Below, piece after piece: positions 1-9,460 of a stretch of 64,000 bases of DNA. Numbering within the stretch: the stretch's first letter is position 1; every line of letters begins with the position of its first letter. Under the pieces are notes generated by a model. It had not been told where the DNA came from and did no database searches. It was given only the letters and a program-made list of their open reading frames with translations. The DNA comes from Kitasatospora gansuensis (lineage in GTDB: Bacteria; Actinomycetota; Actinomycetes; Streptomycetales; Streptomycetaceae). A program made the translations under genes and the position numbers. Location: the NCBI RefSeq assembly GCF_014203705.1, contig NZ_JACHJR010000001.1, positions 806,001 to 870,000 on the forward strand, given 5' to 3'.

Positions 1-1058
1 AACTCGACGTCCTGGGCGAGGTTGATCAGGCAGATGCCGCCCTCGCTGTGGCCGATCAGCGCCAGCTCCGCGCCGTCCGGGATGCCGTGCCGCTCCATCG
101 CCTGCCGGAAGCCCCTGGTGTACGGCGACTCGGTGCTGAACAGGTTGTTCCAGGCGCCGACGAAGTCCTGCGGGGAGTCGTTGCGCGGCTGGCCCGGGGC
201 CATCCCAGGGGCGTGCAGCACGTACCGCACGGTGCCGTCGGGGGCTCGGACGTCCTGGATCAGGATCCGGCCGTCGTTGACCAGCACCGCGATGTTGCGC
301 AGGAAGCCCATCAGGGTGCCCGACTTGGCGATCTGCGGCTCCTCCAGCGGCGAGAGCTCGACCGGGTCGGCCGCGCCCTCGCCGACGTCCAGCGCCGAGA
401 GGTGCCGGACGTCGATGCCCTTGAGCGGGTCGGTGGCCAGATCCCGGCCGGTGGCCAGCGCCCAGCCGGCCGCGTCGTTGCCCGGGTCCTCGTCCAACAG
501 GGCCCGGATCGCGAAGAGTTCGGGCATGATCGGGGTGAGCGAGGAGAGCGCCTGCTGACTCCCCCGGTCCTTGACCAGCGCCCGCAGGGCGCGCAGCGAG
601 GCCAGGTCGCGGTCGGCCACCACCGCCTCGGTCAGCCGCCGCATCCCCGGGTCGGCCAGCAGCTCCGGGTGCTCCAGGGTGGTGGCCGCGATCCGCAGCC
701 GCAGCGAGGAGACCGCGATCAGCGCCGCCAGGCTCTCCTGGCCGAACACCTCACCCGCCTGGCCGATCCTGCGCATCACCCCGTCGGGGGCCTTGACCGC
801 GAAACCCAGACCCTGACGGCTGGTCAGCGCCCGCACCAGCGCCCACTGGACCGGCAGGCCGGTCCCCGGATGGCGCAGCGCGGTGGAGGTCAGCGCGGGA
901 TGGGCGAGCGCGGCGGTGGTCCTGGCCGAGATCTCCAGCACCTCCTCCGCCGCCCGGACGATCTCGCGGGCCCGGTCGCGCAGCTCCAGTTGCGCCGCGC
1001 GTATGGAGTCGGGCTGCGGTCCGTGGTCCGGGTGTCCGTGAGCCAGGTGCTCGTGCAT
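1..1058 (-). CDS. Alpha/beta-hydrolase fold protein, 3' part missing
   Basis: The frame is open from an ATG at 1058 to the window edge (352 codons), so the C-terminus is outside. GAGGA lies about 9 bases before the ATG. The first ~230 residues are helical, rich in Ala, Leu and Arg, and I do not recognise them. The visible end carries a lipase/esterase nucleophile elbow, ALIGHSEGG, with the candidate catalytic Ser at residue 338. The acid and His of the triad would lie beyond the edge. There is no signal peptide. It is transcribed divergently from the P450/cyclooxygenase-like operon, so a link to lipid release is conceivable, but that is only inferred from position. A PGAP1-like or other serine hydrolase is the most I can say. 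Confidence 0.8.
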   Translation of the reverse strand, partial: MHEHLAHGHPDHGPQPDSIRAAQLELRDRAREIVRAAEEVLEISARTTAALAHPALTSTALRHPGTGLPVQWALVRALTSRQGLGFAVKAPDGVMRRIGQAGEVFGQESLAALIAVSSLRLRIAATTLEHPELLADPGMRRLTEAVVADRDLASLRALRALVKDRGSQQALSSLTPIMPELFAIRALLDEDPGNDAAGWALATGRDLATDPLKGIDVRHLSALDVGEGAADPVELSPLEEPQIAKSGTLMGFLRNIAVLVNDGRILIQDVRAPDGTVRYVLHAPGMAPGQPRNDSPQDFVGAWNNLFSTESPYTRGFRQAMERHGIPDGAELALIGHSEGGICLINLAQDVE

Positions 1059-1187
1059 CGGGGAAGTCCTCACCGTCGGGGCCTGTGGTGAGTCTCTGTC
1101 AGCTCCGGTGCGGCCGCACCCCGGCCGGGCACGCTGCGTGACCGCCCGTTTCCCCCGGATGCGCCACGCCCGGGACCGCACTCGAAT
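1059..1187. promoter_or_regulatory. Divergent intergenic region between hydrolase and P450 operon
   Basis: This 129-bp gap separates two divergently transcribed genes and must hold both promoters. I see no convincing -10/-35 pair and no obvious palindrome. Its position is the only support. Confidence 0.35.
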
Positions 1188-2516
1188 GTGTCGAGTGTCC
1201 CCTCGCCCCTCGATCACCAGGCGGTCCCTCCCGTGAGTTTCCTCGCCGTGTACGACGCGGTCCCGCCCACCGAACCGGCCCGGCAGCTCGCCGTGTTGCG
1301 GCAGCAGCTGGCCACCGACCGGCCCGGGCTGTTCCGTGAACTGCGTTCCGAGCGGCCGGTGTTCAGCACCCCGGCCGGGGTCTTCGTGACCCGCTATCCG
1401 GATGTGATGGAGGTGCTCTCGGTGCCGGAGGTGTTCACCGTCGGCGCCTACGGGCCGACCCTGGAGGCCGTGCTCGGCGCCCCGCACATCCTGTCCAGGG
1501 AGGGCGCGGACGTGCACTGGCTCGAACGCGGATACGCCCAGGTGGTGCTGGCCGCCGAGGACGCGCCCCGGGTGCGCGAGCTCACCGCCCGGATCACCGG
1601 CGAGGTGCTGGACCGGGCGCAGGCCGGGGCCGAGGAGCGCGGCGACAAGACCTTCGACCTGATCCAGGACTGCACCGCCCTGGTGGCCGCCCGGCTGGCG
1701 GTCGAGTACCTGGGGTTCACCGGGATCGACCCGCGCGAGCTGCACGACCTCTCCCGCCAAGCCCAGTGGGCCGCCTTCGCCAACCCGTTCCAGGATCCGG
1801 AGGTGCACGCGGCCGGTGTTGCGGCGGGCCGTGCACTGCACGACCTGGTGGCGGGCGTGATCGAGCGCCGCCGGGCCGCGCCCGAGGGCCCGGACGACGT
1901 GCTCGGCCGGATGCTGCGGACCGCCCCGGCCGAGCTCGGCTACGACGACGAGCGGATCAACGCCAACCTGGTCGGCTTCCTGATCGGCTATCAGCAGAAC
2001 ACCGCCCAGTGCGGGGCCACCGCGCTCAAGGAGCTGGCGCTGCGCCCGGAGGTGCTGGCCGCCGCCGAGCGGGCCGCCGCCGATCCCGACCCGGCCGCCT
2101 TCGACGAGTACGTCTGGGAGGCGCTGCGGTTCCACCCGTTCGTCCCGTACACCCCCCGGCTGACCGTCCGCGAGCACGTACTGGCGGCGGGCACCCCGCG
2201 CGAGACGGTGCTGCCGGCCGGCAGCGTGGTGCACGCCTGCCTGGCCTCGGCGATGTTCGACGAGGAGGTGGTCCCGGAGCCTGACACCTTCCGCCCCGGC
2301 CGCCCGGCCCAGCACAACCTGGTGCTCGGCCGGGGCGCGCACGACTGCGTGGGCAAGTACGCCGCCCGGGTGATCCTGCCCGAGCTGGTCCGGCAGGTGC
2401 TGCTGCGGCCCGAGGTCCGGCCGCTGCCCGGCGAGGAGAACGCGCTCGACTACGCCGGGACGCCCTACCCCCAGCACTACCGGGTGACGGTCGGTCAGAC
2501 CGTCGGAAAGGACTGA
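1188..2516 (+). CDS. Cytochrome P450 with atypical I-helix, paired with a cyclooxygenase-like protein
   Basis: This is a 442-residue soluble P450. The ExxR motif appears as EALR in the K-helix, and the heme-thiolate loop reads LGRGAHDCVGK with Cys387. The I-helix reads GYQQNTAQ around residues 267-274. Where monooxygenases have the acid-alcohol pair (A/G-G-x-D/E-T), this protein has Gln-Gln followed by Asn. Loss of that pair is known from P450s that rearrange hydroperoxides or endoperoxides instead of activating O2 (CYP74, CYP8A, CYP5A, and the P450 domains of fungal Ppo proteins). I infer an isomerase or dehydratase acting on the product of the next gene, which starts 5 bp downstream. The GTG at 1188 has no clear ribosome site. 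An in-frame GTG at 1233 has AGGCGG 8 bases upstream and may be the true start. Confidence 0.9.
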   Translation: MSSVPSPLDHQAVPPVSFLAVYDAVPPTEPARQLAVLRQQLATDRPGLFRELRSERPVFSTPAGVFVTRYPDVMEVLSVPEVFTVGAYGPTLEAVLGAPHILSREGADVHWLERGYAQVVLAAEDAPRVRELTARITGEVLDRAQAGAEERGDKTFDLIQDCTALVAARLAVEYLGFTGIDPRELHDLSRQAQWAAFANPFQDPEVHAAGVAAGRALHDLVAGVIERRRAAPEGPDDVLGRMLRTAPAELGYDDERINANLVGFLIGYQQNTAQCGATALKELALRPEVLAAAERAAADPDPAAFDEYVWEALRFHPFVPYTPRLTVREHVLAAGTPRETVLPAGSVVHACLASAMFDEEVVPEPDTFRPGRPAQHNLVLGRGAHDCVGKYAARVILPELVRQVLLRPEVRPLPGEENALDYAGTPYPQHYRVTVGQTVGKD

Positions 2517-2521
2517 CCGCC

Positions 2522-4150
2522 GTGACCACCACGCACCCCGCCTCCCGCCCCGAGGCCCCCGCCACCGCCCACCCGTCGGCCCCTGGGCAGCCGGGCCCGC
2601 GCGACCGGTCCAGGGACGGGCTGCGCAACCGCTTCGAGGGCCATCTGCTCTCGCACTACGGCCCGCTCTGGCGCCGGGTCGAACGGCACCACCGGCTGCA
2701 CCGGGTGCTCAACGCGGCCCTCACCGACCAGGCCGTGCTGAAGGCGCCGACCCGGCCCAACCCGCTCAGCACCCGCTCCCCGTACACCTCCTGGGTCTCG
2801 CTGACCGACCGCTCGTACGTCGGCCGCCAGCTGCCCCCGGTCCAGCCGCGGCTGGACCGGCCGGGCCCGGAGCAGGCCGCCGAGCTGTTCCGCCGGACCG
2901 GGCCGACCCGGCCCTGCGAGCGCTCCAGCGCGCTGCTGCCCGCTTTCGCCCAGTGGTTCACCGACGGGTTCCTGCGCGGCCACGGCGCCACCGGCGACCC
3001 GCGCCGGACGGACTCGCCGCACACCCTGGACATGGCCCAGCTGTACGGCGCGAACGAGGAGATGACGGCCTGTCTGCGCAGTTTCGAGGGCGGGCGGCTG
3101 AAGTCCCGGCTGATCGGCGGCGCCGAGTTCCCGCCCGCGCTCTGCTCGGGCGGGAAGATCAAGGAGGAGTTCGGCGCGCTCCGGCCGGTCCGGTTCCAGG
3201 AGGTGCCGCCCGAACGCCGGGACAGCCTGTTCGCCTGCGGCGGGGACCGGGTGCACGCCCACATCGGGCCGATGGCGATGAACGTGCTCTTCCTCCGCGA
3301 GCACAACCGGGTGGCCGACGTGATCGCCAAGGAGCATGCGGGCGAGCTCGGTTGGGACGACGAGCGGATCTTCCAGACCACCCGGAACATCCTGGTGGTG
3401 ATGATGATCCGGCTGATGCTGGAGGAGTACGTCAACCACCTCACGCCGTACCGGTTCAGGTTCATCCTCGACCCGGTCCGCACCGACCGGGGCGTCTGGC
3501 ACCGGGAGAACTGGGCCACCATCGAGTTCAGCCTGGTCTACCGCTGGCACAGCCTGATCCCGTCCGGCTACACCATCGGCGGCCGCGAGGTCCCGCTGAT
3601 GGACACCATCGCCGACGGGCAACTGGTCGTGGACCGGGGCCTCGGCCCGCTGCTGGACGACCTCTCCACCCAGCCCGCCGGCCGCTCGGGCCTGTTCAAC
3701 ACGGACCCGCTGCTGCTGCCGATCGAGGCCGCCAGCATCCGGGTCGGCCGCGAGCTCCAGCTCGCCTCCTACAACGAGTACCGGGGTTTCTACGGCTTCC
3801 CCCCGGTCACCGACGTCCGCCAGATCTCCGGCGAACCCGAGGTCCAGCAGGCCCTGCGGGACACCTACCGCAGCATCGACGACCTCGACCTCTACGTCGG
3901 CCTGTTCGCCGAACAGCCGGGCCCCGGAGCCCTGTTCGGCCGCCTGCTGGAGCGGATCATCTCGGTCGACGCCTTCTCCGAGGCCCTCAACAACCCCCTG
4001 CTCGCCCCCCGCCTCTTCACCCCCGCCACCTTCACCACCACCGGCCTGCGGATCATCGGCGGCACCCGCTCCTTCTCCCAGCTGGTCCACCGCAACCTCC
4101 CGGAGACCGAGGGGCAGCACTACACCGTCTCCCTGGGACGCAAGGCCTGA
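2522..4150 (+). CDS. Cyclooxygenase-like heme dioxygenase (peroxidase-cyclooxygenase superfamily)
   Basis: The 542-residue protein follows animal prostaglandin H synthase over nearly its whole length, from a helical start region (HLLSHYGPLW) to the C-terminus. Visible counterparts are LREHNRV, the radical Tyr and proximal His in YRWHSLIP (Tyr340, Trp342, His343), NEYRGFYGFPP, and AFSEALNNPLL, where Ser486 matches the aspirin-acetylated Ser. The distal site reads FAQWFTDGF. The conserved Gln is kept (Gln144), but the distal His is Asp148. There is no signal peptide and no EGF domain, so it should be cytosolic. The expected reaction is fatty-acid dioxygenation to a hydroperoxide or endoperoxide, with the P450 encoded 5 bp upstream processing it. 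The cyclooxygenase assignment rests on motif order recalled from the animal enzymes. A 10R/8R-dioxygenase-like reaction is the main alternative. Confidence 0.88.
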   Translation: MTTTHPASRPEAPATAHPSAPGQPGPRDRSRDGLRNRFEGHLLSHYGPLWRRVERHHRLHRVLNAALTDQAVLKAPTRPNPLSTRSPYTSWVSLTDRSYVGRQLPPVQPRLDRPGPEQAAELFRRTGPTRPCERSSALLPAFAQWFTDGFLRGHGATGDPRRTDSPHTLDMAQLYGANEEMTACLRSFEGGRLKSRLIGGAEFPPALCSGGKIKEEFGALRPVRFQEVPPERRDSLFACGGDRVHAHIGPMAMNVLFLREHNRVADVIAKEHAGELGWDDERIFQTTRNILVVMMIRLMLEEYVNHLTPYRFRFILDPVRTDRGVWHRENWATIEFSLVYRWHSLIPSGYTIGGREVPLMDTIADGQLVVDRGLGPLLDDLSTQPAGRSGLFNTDPLLLPIEAASIRVGRELQLASYNEYRGFYGFPPVTDVRQISGEPEVQQALRDTYRSIDDLDLYVGLFAEQPGPGALFGRLLERIISVDAFSEALNNPLLAPRLFTPATFTTTGLRIIGGTRSFSQLVHRNLPETEGQHYTVSLGRKA

Positions 4151-4159
4151 GGACTGTCA

Positions 4160-4447
4160 GTGGTGGGCGGGAAACTGGAACACATGGACGACGAACTGCT
4201 CCGGGGCCGGGTCTACGGCAGCGACCACGAGGATGCCGGGCCGCGGGTCGGCCGGGTCTACCGCGAGCTGGTGGCCGGGCCGTTGGACGGGCTGCTGCTC
4301 GATGTGACCGGGTGGAGCGGCGAGCAGCTGGCGGTGGGGGCCGCGCTGCCGACCGAGATCGGTGCGTACGGGGCGGGCGGCCGGGCCCGCTACCGCCCCC
4401 GCCCGGGTGACCCGCTGCGGTGGGACTGGGGCGGGGACACCCGCTGA
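4160..4447 (+). CDS. Small protein of unknown function, third gene of the P450/cyclooxygenase operon
   Basis: This is a 95-residue acidic soluble protein that I do not recognise. GAGGA overlaps the stop codon of the preceding gene and sits 6 bases before the GTG start, so translation is probably coupled to the dioxygenase. An in-frame ATG at 4184 is an alternative start. The sequence has no Cys, no membrane segment and no clear motif; it ends in a Gly/Arg/Pro-rich tail with WDWGGD. Its position suggests a role with the heme enzymes, but nothing in the sequence tells which. Confidence 0.6.
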   Translation: MVGGKLEHMDDELLRGRVYGSDHEDAGPRVGRVYRELVAGPLDGLLLDVTGWSGEQLAVGAALPTEIGAYGAGGRARYRPRPGDPLRWDWGGDTR

Positions 4448-4460
4448 CCCGGGCACGGCG

Positions 4461-4496
4461 GTGCCGCGGCTCGTCCCCCTCGACGAGCCGCGGCAC
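4461..4496. terminator. Bidirectional hairpin terminator
   Basis: A perfect 13-bp stem (4461-4473 with 4484-4496) extends to 15 bp across a CCCCTC loop. It lies between the convergent ends of the P450 operon and the M4/M28 protease gene. There is no T-tract. Confidence 0.75.
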
Positions 4497-4510
4497 GTTC
4501 TAAGGGGCCG

Positions 4511-7500
4511 TCACAGGCGCTGCCAGAGGGCCGGCACGATGGGCGGCTCCCAGCCGGTCTGGGCCGTGTGACCCTGGATGCAGCGGTAGCTGACGCCGTT
4601 GTAGGTCACGACGTCACCCGCCTGGTAGGTGGTGCCGGCCGCCCAGGTCCCGGTGCCGGGACCGCTGCCGACCACCAGCGAGTAGGTGGTGCTGTGGGTG
4701 GCCGAGCCGGTGCCGGTCAGCGTGATGCTGTAGGTACCGGCGGCCGTGGAGGCGCCCACCTGGAAGGTCGCCGTCGAGGACGAACCTGCCTGCACCGAGG
4801 ACGGGTTGAAGGTGACGGTGACCCCGGCGGGCACACCGGAGGCGGTCAGGCCGACCGTCTGCGCGCTGCCCGAGGTGACGCCGGTGGACACGGTCGCGCT
4901 GACCGAGTTGCCCGGAGTCGCGTTGCCGGTGGCCGGGTTGACCGCGATGGAGAAGTCGTTGGTCGGGACGGTGCCGCCGACCGAGGTCTTCCACAGGGTG
5001 TACGCGACGCCGTCCGCACTGCGGTTCAGCACGGTGGCACTGACGTTGGAGGTGGTGTCGCAGGACTGGTGGTAGCAGGAGTCGTACGCCCGGCCGGAGG
5101 TACCGCCCCACTTGGCGGCCTGGTTCGCGGTCTTGGTGGCGCTGGCGCCGGCTGCGTAGCCGGAGGTCGGGATGCCGGCCTGCTGGAAGGAGTAGTCGTC
5201 CGACCGGCCCTGGCCCTCGACGTTCTCCTCGGGCTGGAGGCTCAGCGAGTCCCAGTACGCCTTCATCGGCGCCGAGGTCGTGGAGTTGAGGTTGTTGATG
5301 AAGTAGCCGGCGTTGGGCGAGCCGACCATGTCGAAGTTGTAGTAGCCCTTGATCGCGCTGCGCTGGGCGGAGCTCAGCTGGCCGACGTAGTGGGCGGAGC
5401 CCTGCAGGCCCTGCTCCTCGCCGGTCCACCAGGCGAACCGGACGTGCCGGGTCAGGGTCGGGTTGGCCTGGGCGAGCGCCAGCGCGTTCTCCAGCAGCAC
5501 CGCCGAGCCGGAGCCGTTGTCGTTGATGCCGGGCCCGGCCGCCACGCTGTCCAGGTGGGCGCCGAACATGGTCACCTGGTCGGTCGGGCCGCCCGGCCAG
5601 TCGGCGATCAGGTTGTTGGAGACGTAGCTGCAGGAGGTGCAGCTCTGCTCGGAGACGGTGTAACCGGCCGCCTGCAGCTTGGCCTTGACGTACGCGACGG
5701 ACTGCGAGTGCCCGGCCGAGCCGGCCCGCCGGTTGCCGCCGTTCTGCGAGGCGATGGTGTTCAGCTGGGTCAGATGCGCCTGCACCTGGGCCACGTCGAT
5801 GTCCGGCGCGTTGCCGCCGGGGTTGCCGCCACCGCCCACCGTCAGGGTGTACTGCGCGGTGTGGGTGACCGTACCGGTGCCGGTCACCGTGATGGTGTAG
5901 CTGCCCGCCACCGCCGTGGCGGCGGCCGCGAAGGTCACCGTCGAGGCCGAACCGGCCTGCACCGACGAGGGGTTGAAGGACACCGTGACACCGGCCGGCG
6001 CACCGGAGGCGGTCAGGTTGACCGTCTGCGCGCTGCCCGAGGTGACCGAGGTGTTGACCGTCGCGGTGGTGGAGGCGCCGGGCTGGACCGAACCCGCGGT
6101 CTGATTGAGCGTCAGCCCGAAGTCGTTGTTGCCGGTGGGCGTGCAGGTCGGGTCACCGGCCTGGGCCGGCACGCTGACCGCGTCCCAGGCCGCCTTGGCC
6201 CGGGTGAAGTAGCCGCAGCTGGGGTCGAGGTTCTTGGCCGCGGTCAGGGTCGCGGTCCGGTACTTCTTGTAGGTCATCCCGCTGGTCTTCAGCAGCATGC
6301 CGCCGTAGAAGATCTTCCCGGCGTTCTGGATGCCCAGACCGGTCACCGAACTGCTGTTGCAGGTCGGGCTGGTGGGCTTGCCGCCACCCGGGTTGGAGCC
6401 CTCGGCGAGCAGGTAGAACCAGTGGTTCAGCGGGCCCGCCGCGGCGTGCTCCTCGGTGTTCGGGATCGAGGAGGAGTAGCAGTTCGGGTTCCCGCCGACC
6501 TGCGAGGGGTTGTACATCACCCGGATCGGGCCGTTGCCCACCAGGTTGATCATCTCGCCGACGGTGTAGTCCGGCGCGTCGTACGGGGCGCTCTCGTTGG
6601 CGTACGCCTCGGTCAGCGCGCCCATGATGTCACCGGTCGCCTCGCCCAGCCCGGCCTCGTTGCTGGCCGCCCCGCCCGGGGTGTACTGGTCGATACCGTG
6701 GCCGAACTCGTGGCCCACCACGTCGATCGCGGCGATCCACTCGTTGGCGTTGTTGTGGCCGATGGATATCGAGGAGCCGTCCCAGTACGCGTTCACGTCG
6801 TTCAGACCGACCTTGACCGGCCAGCTGCCGCCGTTGCCGTTGTGGCCGTTGCGGCCCAGCCAGTCGCGGAGCATGTCCCACTCCTTCTGCGCCGCGAACA
6901 TCACGTCGGCGCAGCCGGTCTCCTTGCTGGTCGCGCTCCCGTTGCCCCAGCTGTCGCTGGACTTGGAGAACACCGAGCCGCTGGAGTAGTCGGCACAGCT
7001 CAGCCCGGGACGGCCGGGGTCGCGCAGCGAGTAAGTGCTGCCGGACGCAGTGGTGTTGATGGTCTGCGTGCCGTTCCACTTGCTGTTGATGGTGCCGGCA
7101 TGGACGTCGTCGTAGCTGTCCAGCACCTCGCCCGAGCGGGCGTCCACGAAGACGTGCAGGGTGCTGGGCGCGCTGGCGGTCCGGCCGGTCAGCACGGTCT
7201 CCCAGGCCAGCTTGGAGCGGCCGCCCTTCACCCGGACCACCAGGCGGGCGGCCTGCACCCCGTCCACGGTGGGGAGTTGGGCCCGGGCGGTCTGCTCGGC
7301 GGCGGCAGCGGTCACCTTCGGCGTGGTCGGCACGCCGACCGCCCCGGTGGACGCCGACTGCACGCTGCGGATCCGGCCCTGCCCGTCGGCGAGCACCACG
7401 GCGTCACCACCGACCACCGGGAGCCCCCGGTAGGTCCGCTCGTACGCGACGGAGTAGAGCCCGCCCAGCCACGGGGTCACCGCGTGCCGCTCGTAGCTCT

Positions 7501-7696
7501 CGCCCGGGCCCTTGGCCAGGGCGTCCAGGCCCGCCGCGGCCGCCTGGTCGGCGGCGGAGACGGCGGCGGCCAGCGCGCTCGGCGGAGCGACGGTGGTCGG
7601 GGCCGGGTTGGGCGCGGCCCGCGCGGCCGTGGTGGCGGCGAGCAGGCCGGCCAGGACGGTCAGGGTGGTTCCTGCCGTCAGGATTTTTCGTCTCAT
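4511..7696 (-). CDS. Secreted multidomain protease: M4 metallopeptidase + M28 aminopeptidase + C-terminal CBM5/12-like module
   Basis: This is a 1061-residue exported protein whose ATG at 7696 is preceded by AGGAG. A signal peptide (about 1-28) and an FTP/PepSY-type propeptide come first. Next is a thermolysin-like M4 domain with HEFGH at 329-333 and a downstream Glu in [12 protein letters not shown] Gly/Thr/Ser-rich beta domain of about 90 residues follows. The next segment is an M28 domain resembling Streptomyces griseus aminopeptidase, with metal ligands His714, Asp726, Glu761, Asp789 and His876 and catalytic Glu760. A second copy of the beta domain comes after it. The last ~45 residues ([18 protein letters not shown]..., ending in W-x-P-x-x-x-P-x-L-W) match the CBM5/12 chitin-binding fold. 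Both catalytic centres look intact, so one polypeptide could combine endo- and aminopeptidase activity, with the tail anchoring it to chitin or another polysaccharide. Confidence 0.92.
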   Translation of the reverse strand: MRRKILTAGTTLTVLAGLLAATTAARAAPNPAPTTVAPPSALAAAVSAADQAAAAGLDALAKGPGESYERHAVTPWLGGLYSVAYERTYRGLPVVGGDAVVLADGQGRIRSVQSASTGAVGVPTTPKVTAAAAEQTARAQLPTVDGVQAARLVVRVKGGRSKLAWETVLTGRTASAPSTLHVFVDARSGEVLDSYDDVHAGTINSKWNGTQTINTTASGSTYSLRDPGRPGLSCADYSSGSVFSKSSDSWGNGSATSKETGCADVMFAAQKEWDMLRDWLGRNGHNGNGGSWPVKVGLNDVNAYWDGSSISIGHNNANEWIAAIDVVGHEFGHGIDQYTPGGAASNEAGLGEATGDIMGALTEAYANESAPYDAPDYTVGEMINLVGNGPIRVMYNPSQVGGNPNCYSSSIPNTEEHAAAGPLNHWFYLLAEGSNPGGGKPTSPTCNSSSVTGLGIQNAGKIFYGGMLLKTSGMTYKKYRTATLTAAKNLDPSCGYFTRAKAAWDAVSVPAQAGDPTCTPTGNNDFGLTLNQTAGSVQPGASTTATVNTSVTSGSAQTVNLTASGAPAGVTVSFNPSSVQAGSASTVTFAAAATAVAGSYTITVTGTGTVTHTAQYTLTVGGGGNPGGNAPDIDVAQVQAHLTQLNTIASQNGGNRRAGSAGHSQSVAYVKAKLQAAGYTVSEQSCTSCSYVSNNLIADWPGGPTDQVTMFGAHLDSVAAGPGINDNGSGSAVLLENALALAQANPTLTRHVRFAWWTGEEQGLQGSAHYVGQLSSAQRSAIKGYYNFDMVGSPNAGYFINNLNSTTSAPMKAYWDSLSLQPEENVEGQGRSDDYSFQQAGIPTSGYAAGASATKTANQAAKWGGTSGRAYDSCYHQSCDTTSNVSATVLNRSADGVAYTLWKTSVGGTVPTNDFSIAVNPATGNATPGNSVSATVSTGVTSGSAQTVGLTASGVPAGVTVTFNPSSVQAGSSSTATFQVGASTAAGTYSITLTGTGSATHSTTYSLVVGSGPGTGTWAAGTTYQAGDVVTYNGVSYRCIQGHTAQTGWEPPIVPALWQRL

Positions 7697-8008
7697 TGCG
7701 AGGCTCCTCGGACGTGGGGGTCCTCGAACGCGGACGGCATGCCGACGGCACGCTCCACGGGCCGCAGCGGGGGGCGGCTGAGCGGTTGTCAGCGTTCGGG
7801 TGCCGGAACCCTCACACGCCGTCATGCCACGGTCAACGGGTCCCGTCGGCCGTCCGTGCAGTTGGCAAGTTCTGTCAAGCTGCGGTTTTCGCAAAGAGGT
7901 TGAGACCACGTCATGTACGGACGGGGCCCTCGTCGAGTACCGTCCAGATACGCGGAGGGATCGCGGAGAGATCACGGAGAGCGCGCGAAGGACCCGGGGA
8001 GGCTGACC
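7697..8008. promoter_or_regulatory. Divergent intergenic region (protease / XRE regulator)
   Basis: This 312-bp stretch holds no convincing gene. It must contain the promoters of the protease (minus) and the XRE regulator (plus). A lower-GC patch around 7860-7900 (AGTTGGCAAGTTCTG, GGTTTTCGCAAAGAGG) is the best promoter candidate. A regulator beside a secreted protease could control it, but I see no palindromic operator. Confidence 0.4.
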
Positions 8009-9451
8009 GTGCACCGGACCGACACCGGCGCCACCCTGGTCGAGGACGCCCCCGCCGCGGGTACGCCGGCCGCCGACTCCTGGCGGGCGTTCGGCGAGCG
8101 CCTGCGGCACTGGCGGCGGCGGGCGGGGTTCACCCAGGCGCAGCTCGCCACCGAGATCGGCTACGACCACACCGCGGTCAGCCGGCTCGAACACGGCACC
8201 CGCCGGGCCACCTCCCGGGTCGCCGACCACCTCGACCGGCTGCTGGCCGCCGGCGGCGATCTGAGCGCCGCCTGCCGCCGGGCGGAGCAGGGGGAACGGA
8301 GCGGACCGCCCGTCCCGGCCGAGCTCACCCGCCCGCCGCTGCCCGGCGCCGCCGCCGACCAACCCCCGCTCCCGCTACCGCTGTTGGTCGGCCGGCCACC
8401 GACCCGGCTGCCCGACTACGGGATGCTCTGCCCACTGCACGGCGCGGTCGGCTGCGAGGTGCCCGCGCCCGCCGACCTGGCCGCGCTGCACCTGGCGTTC
8501 TGCGCCGCCGACCCGCTGACCGCACCGCCGCTGGACACCGACACCGCGCACGCGCTGGCCGGGCTGCTCGCCGCCCACCTGCGGGCCGGCGAGGCGCGCT
8601 CCCACCCGGACACCGCCGTCGCCGTCGAACGCACCCTGCGGGCCGTCCTGGCCCGGCTGCCCGGCACCCCCGCCGGGCGGCGGCGCCCGCTGGTCCGGCT
8701 GGCCGCCGAGTACGCCCACGCGGCGGGCGTGCTGCGGATGCAGCAGGGCCGCAACGCGACCGCGATGGCCTGCTTCGACCGCGCCCTCAGCTGGTCCGAA
8801 CTGGCCGACGACCCCGCCACCCAGGTGGCCGCGCTCAGCGACATGAGCACGCTGGCCCGGCTGGACGGCGACCCGGCCTCCGCGCTCGGCTACGCCCGCG
8901 AGATCGGCCGGGCCGCCCCGGGGCGGCACTGGGCCGCCGCGATGTCCCAGGTCGGCCAGGCGCGGGCGCACGCGCTGGCGGGCGACGTCCGGCAGACCCT
9001 CCGGCACATCGGCCGGGCCCGGCTGCACCTGGACCACATCGGCGCCCGGGACGAGTCCGACGCGCCGTGGCTCTCGATCGCCTCGATGCAGCTACGGGTC
9101 GAGTCCGGCGCCGCCGCCGCACTGCGCGACGCCGCGGCCGCCGTGGACAACCCCCGGCTCGCGCTGCGCGCGGTGAGCGCCGCCCGGACCGCGCTGCACC
9201 TGCTCGGGCCACACCAACTTCCGTCCGCCCGGCTGCTGTTCACCGTCCGGATCGCCGACTGCCACGTCTGCGCGCACGACCCGGGCACCGCACTCTCGCT
9301 GCTCGGCCCCGCCCTGGAGCACACCGCCCCCGGGCTGCCCGCGCTGGTCGGCCACGAACTGCGCGGCCTGCGCGACCGGTTGGCCGCACACCCCGGGCGA
9401 CGCCCCGAACTCACGGACACCGCCCGGCGGTTGACCGAACTGGCGCCCTGA
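8009..9451 (+). CDS. XRE-family helix-turn-helix regulator with TPR-like C-terminal region
   Basis: This 480-residue protein starts at a GTG with GGGGAGG 6 bases upstream; a longer in-frame reading exists but lacks a ribosome site. Residues ~25-85 form an XRE/Cro HTH ([17 protein letters not shown], then [11 protein letters not shown]). The remaining ~380 residues are Ala/Leu/Arg-rich helices of the TPR-like kind found in large Streptomyces regulators. The middle contains a Cys-Pro-x-His stretch ([10 protein letters not shown]). It is divergent from the M4/M28 protease gene, which is a plausible target. The signal it senses is unknown. Confidence 0.88.
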   Translation: MHRTDTGATLVEDAPAAGTPAADSWRAFGERLRHWRRRAGFTQAQLATEIGYDHTAVSRLEHGTRRATSRVADHLDRLLAAGGDLSAACRRAEQGERSGPPVPAELTRPPLPGAAADQPPLPLPLLVGRPPTRLPDYGMLCPLHGAVGCEVPAPADLAALHLAFCAADPLTAPPLDTDTAHALAGLLAAHLRAGEARSHPDTAVAVERTLRAVLARLPGTPAGRRRPLVRLAAEYAHAAGVLRMQQGRNATAMACFDRALSWSELADDPATQVAALSDMSTLARLDGDPASALGYAREIGRAAPGRHWAAAMSQVGQARAHALAGDVRQTLRHIGRARLHLDHIGARDESDAPWLSIASMQLRVESGAAAALRDAAAAVDNPRLALRAVSAARTALHLLGPHQLPSARLLFTVRIADCHVCAHDPGTALSLLGPALEHTAPGLPALVGHELRGLRDRLAAHPGRRPELTDTARRLTELAP

Positions 9452-9460
9452 CACTCGCCG

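Noticed and set aside
48..1091. Long plus-strand frame opposite the left-edge hydrolase
   Set aside because: Its protein is Arg/Gln-rich without domains; the minus strand encodes the GHSEGG hydrolase with a good ribosome site.
2495..4120. 541-codon minus-strand frame across the cyclooxygenase-like gene
   Set aside because: Low-complexity Gly/Val/Asp product, an antisense shadow of a well-recognised gene.
4568..7903. 1111-codon plus-strand frame across the M4/M28 protease
   Set aside because: Gly/Val/Arg-rich product with no motif; high GC keeps the antisense frame open.
7697..7912. N-terminal extension of the M4/M28 protease past 7696
   Set aside because: The frame stays open but has no ribosome site, whereas the ATG at 7696 has AGGAG and begins a normal signal peptide.
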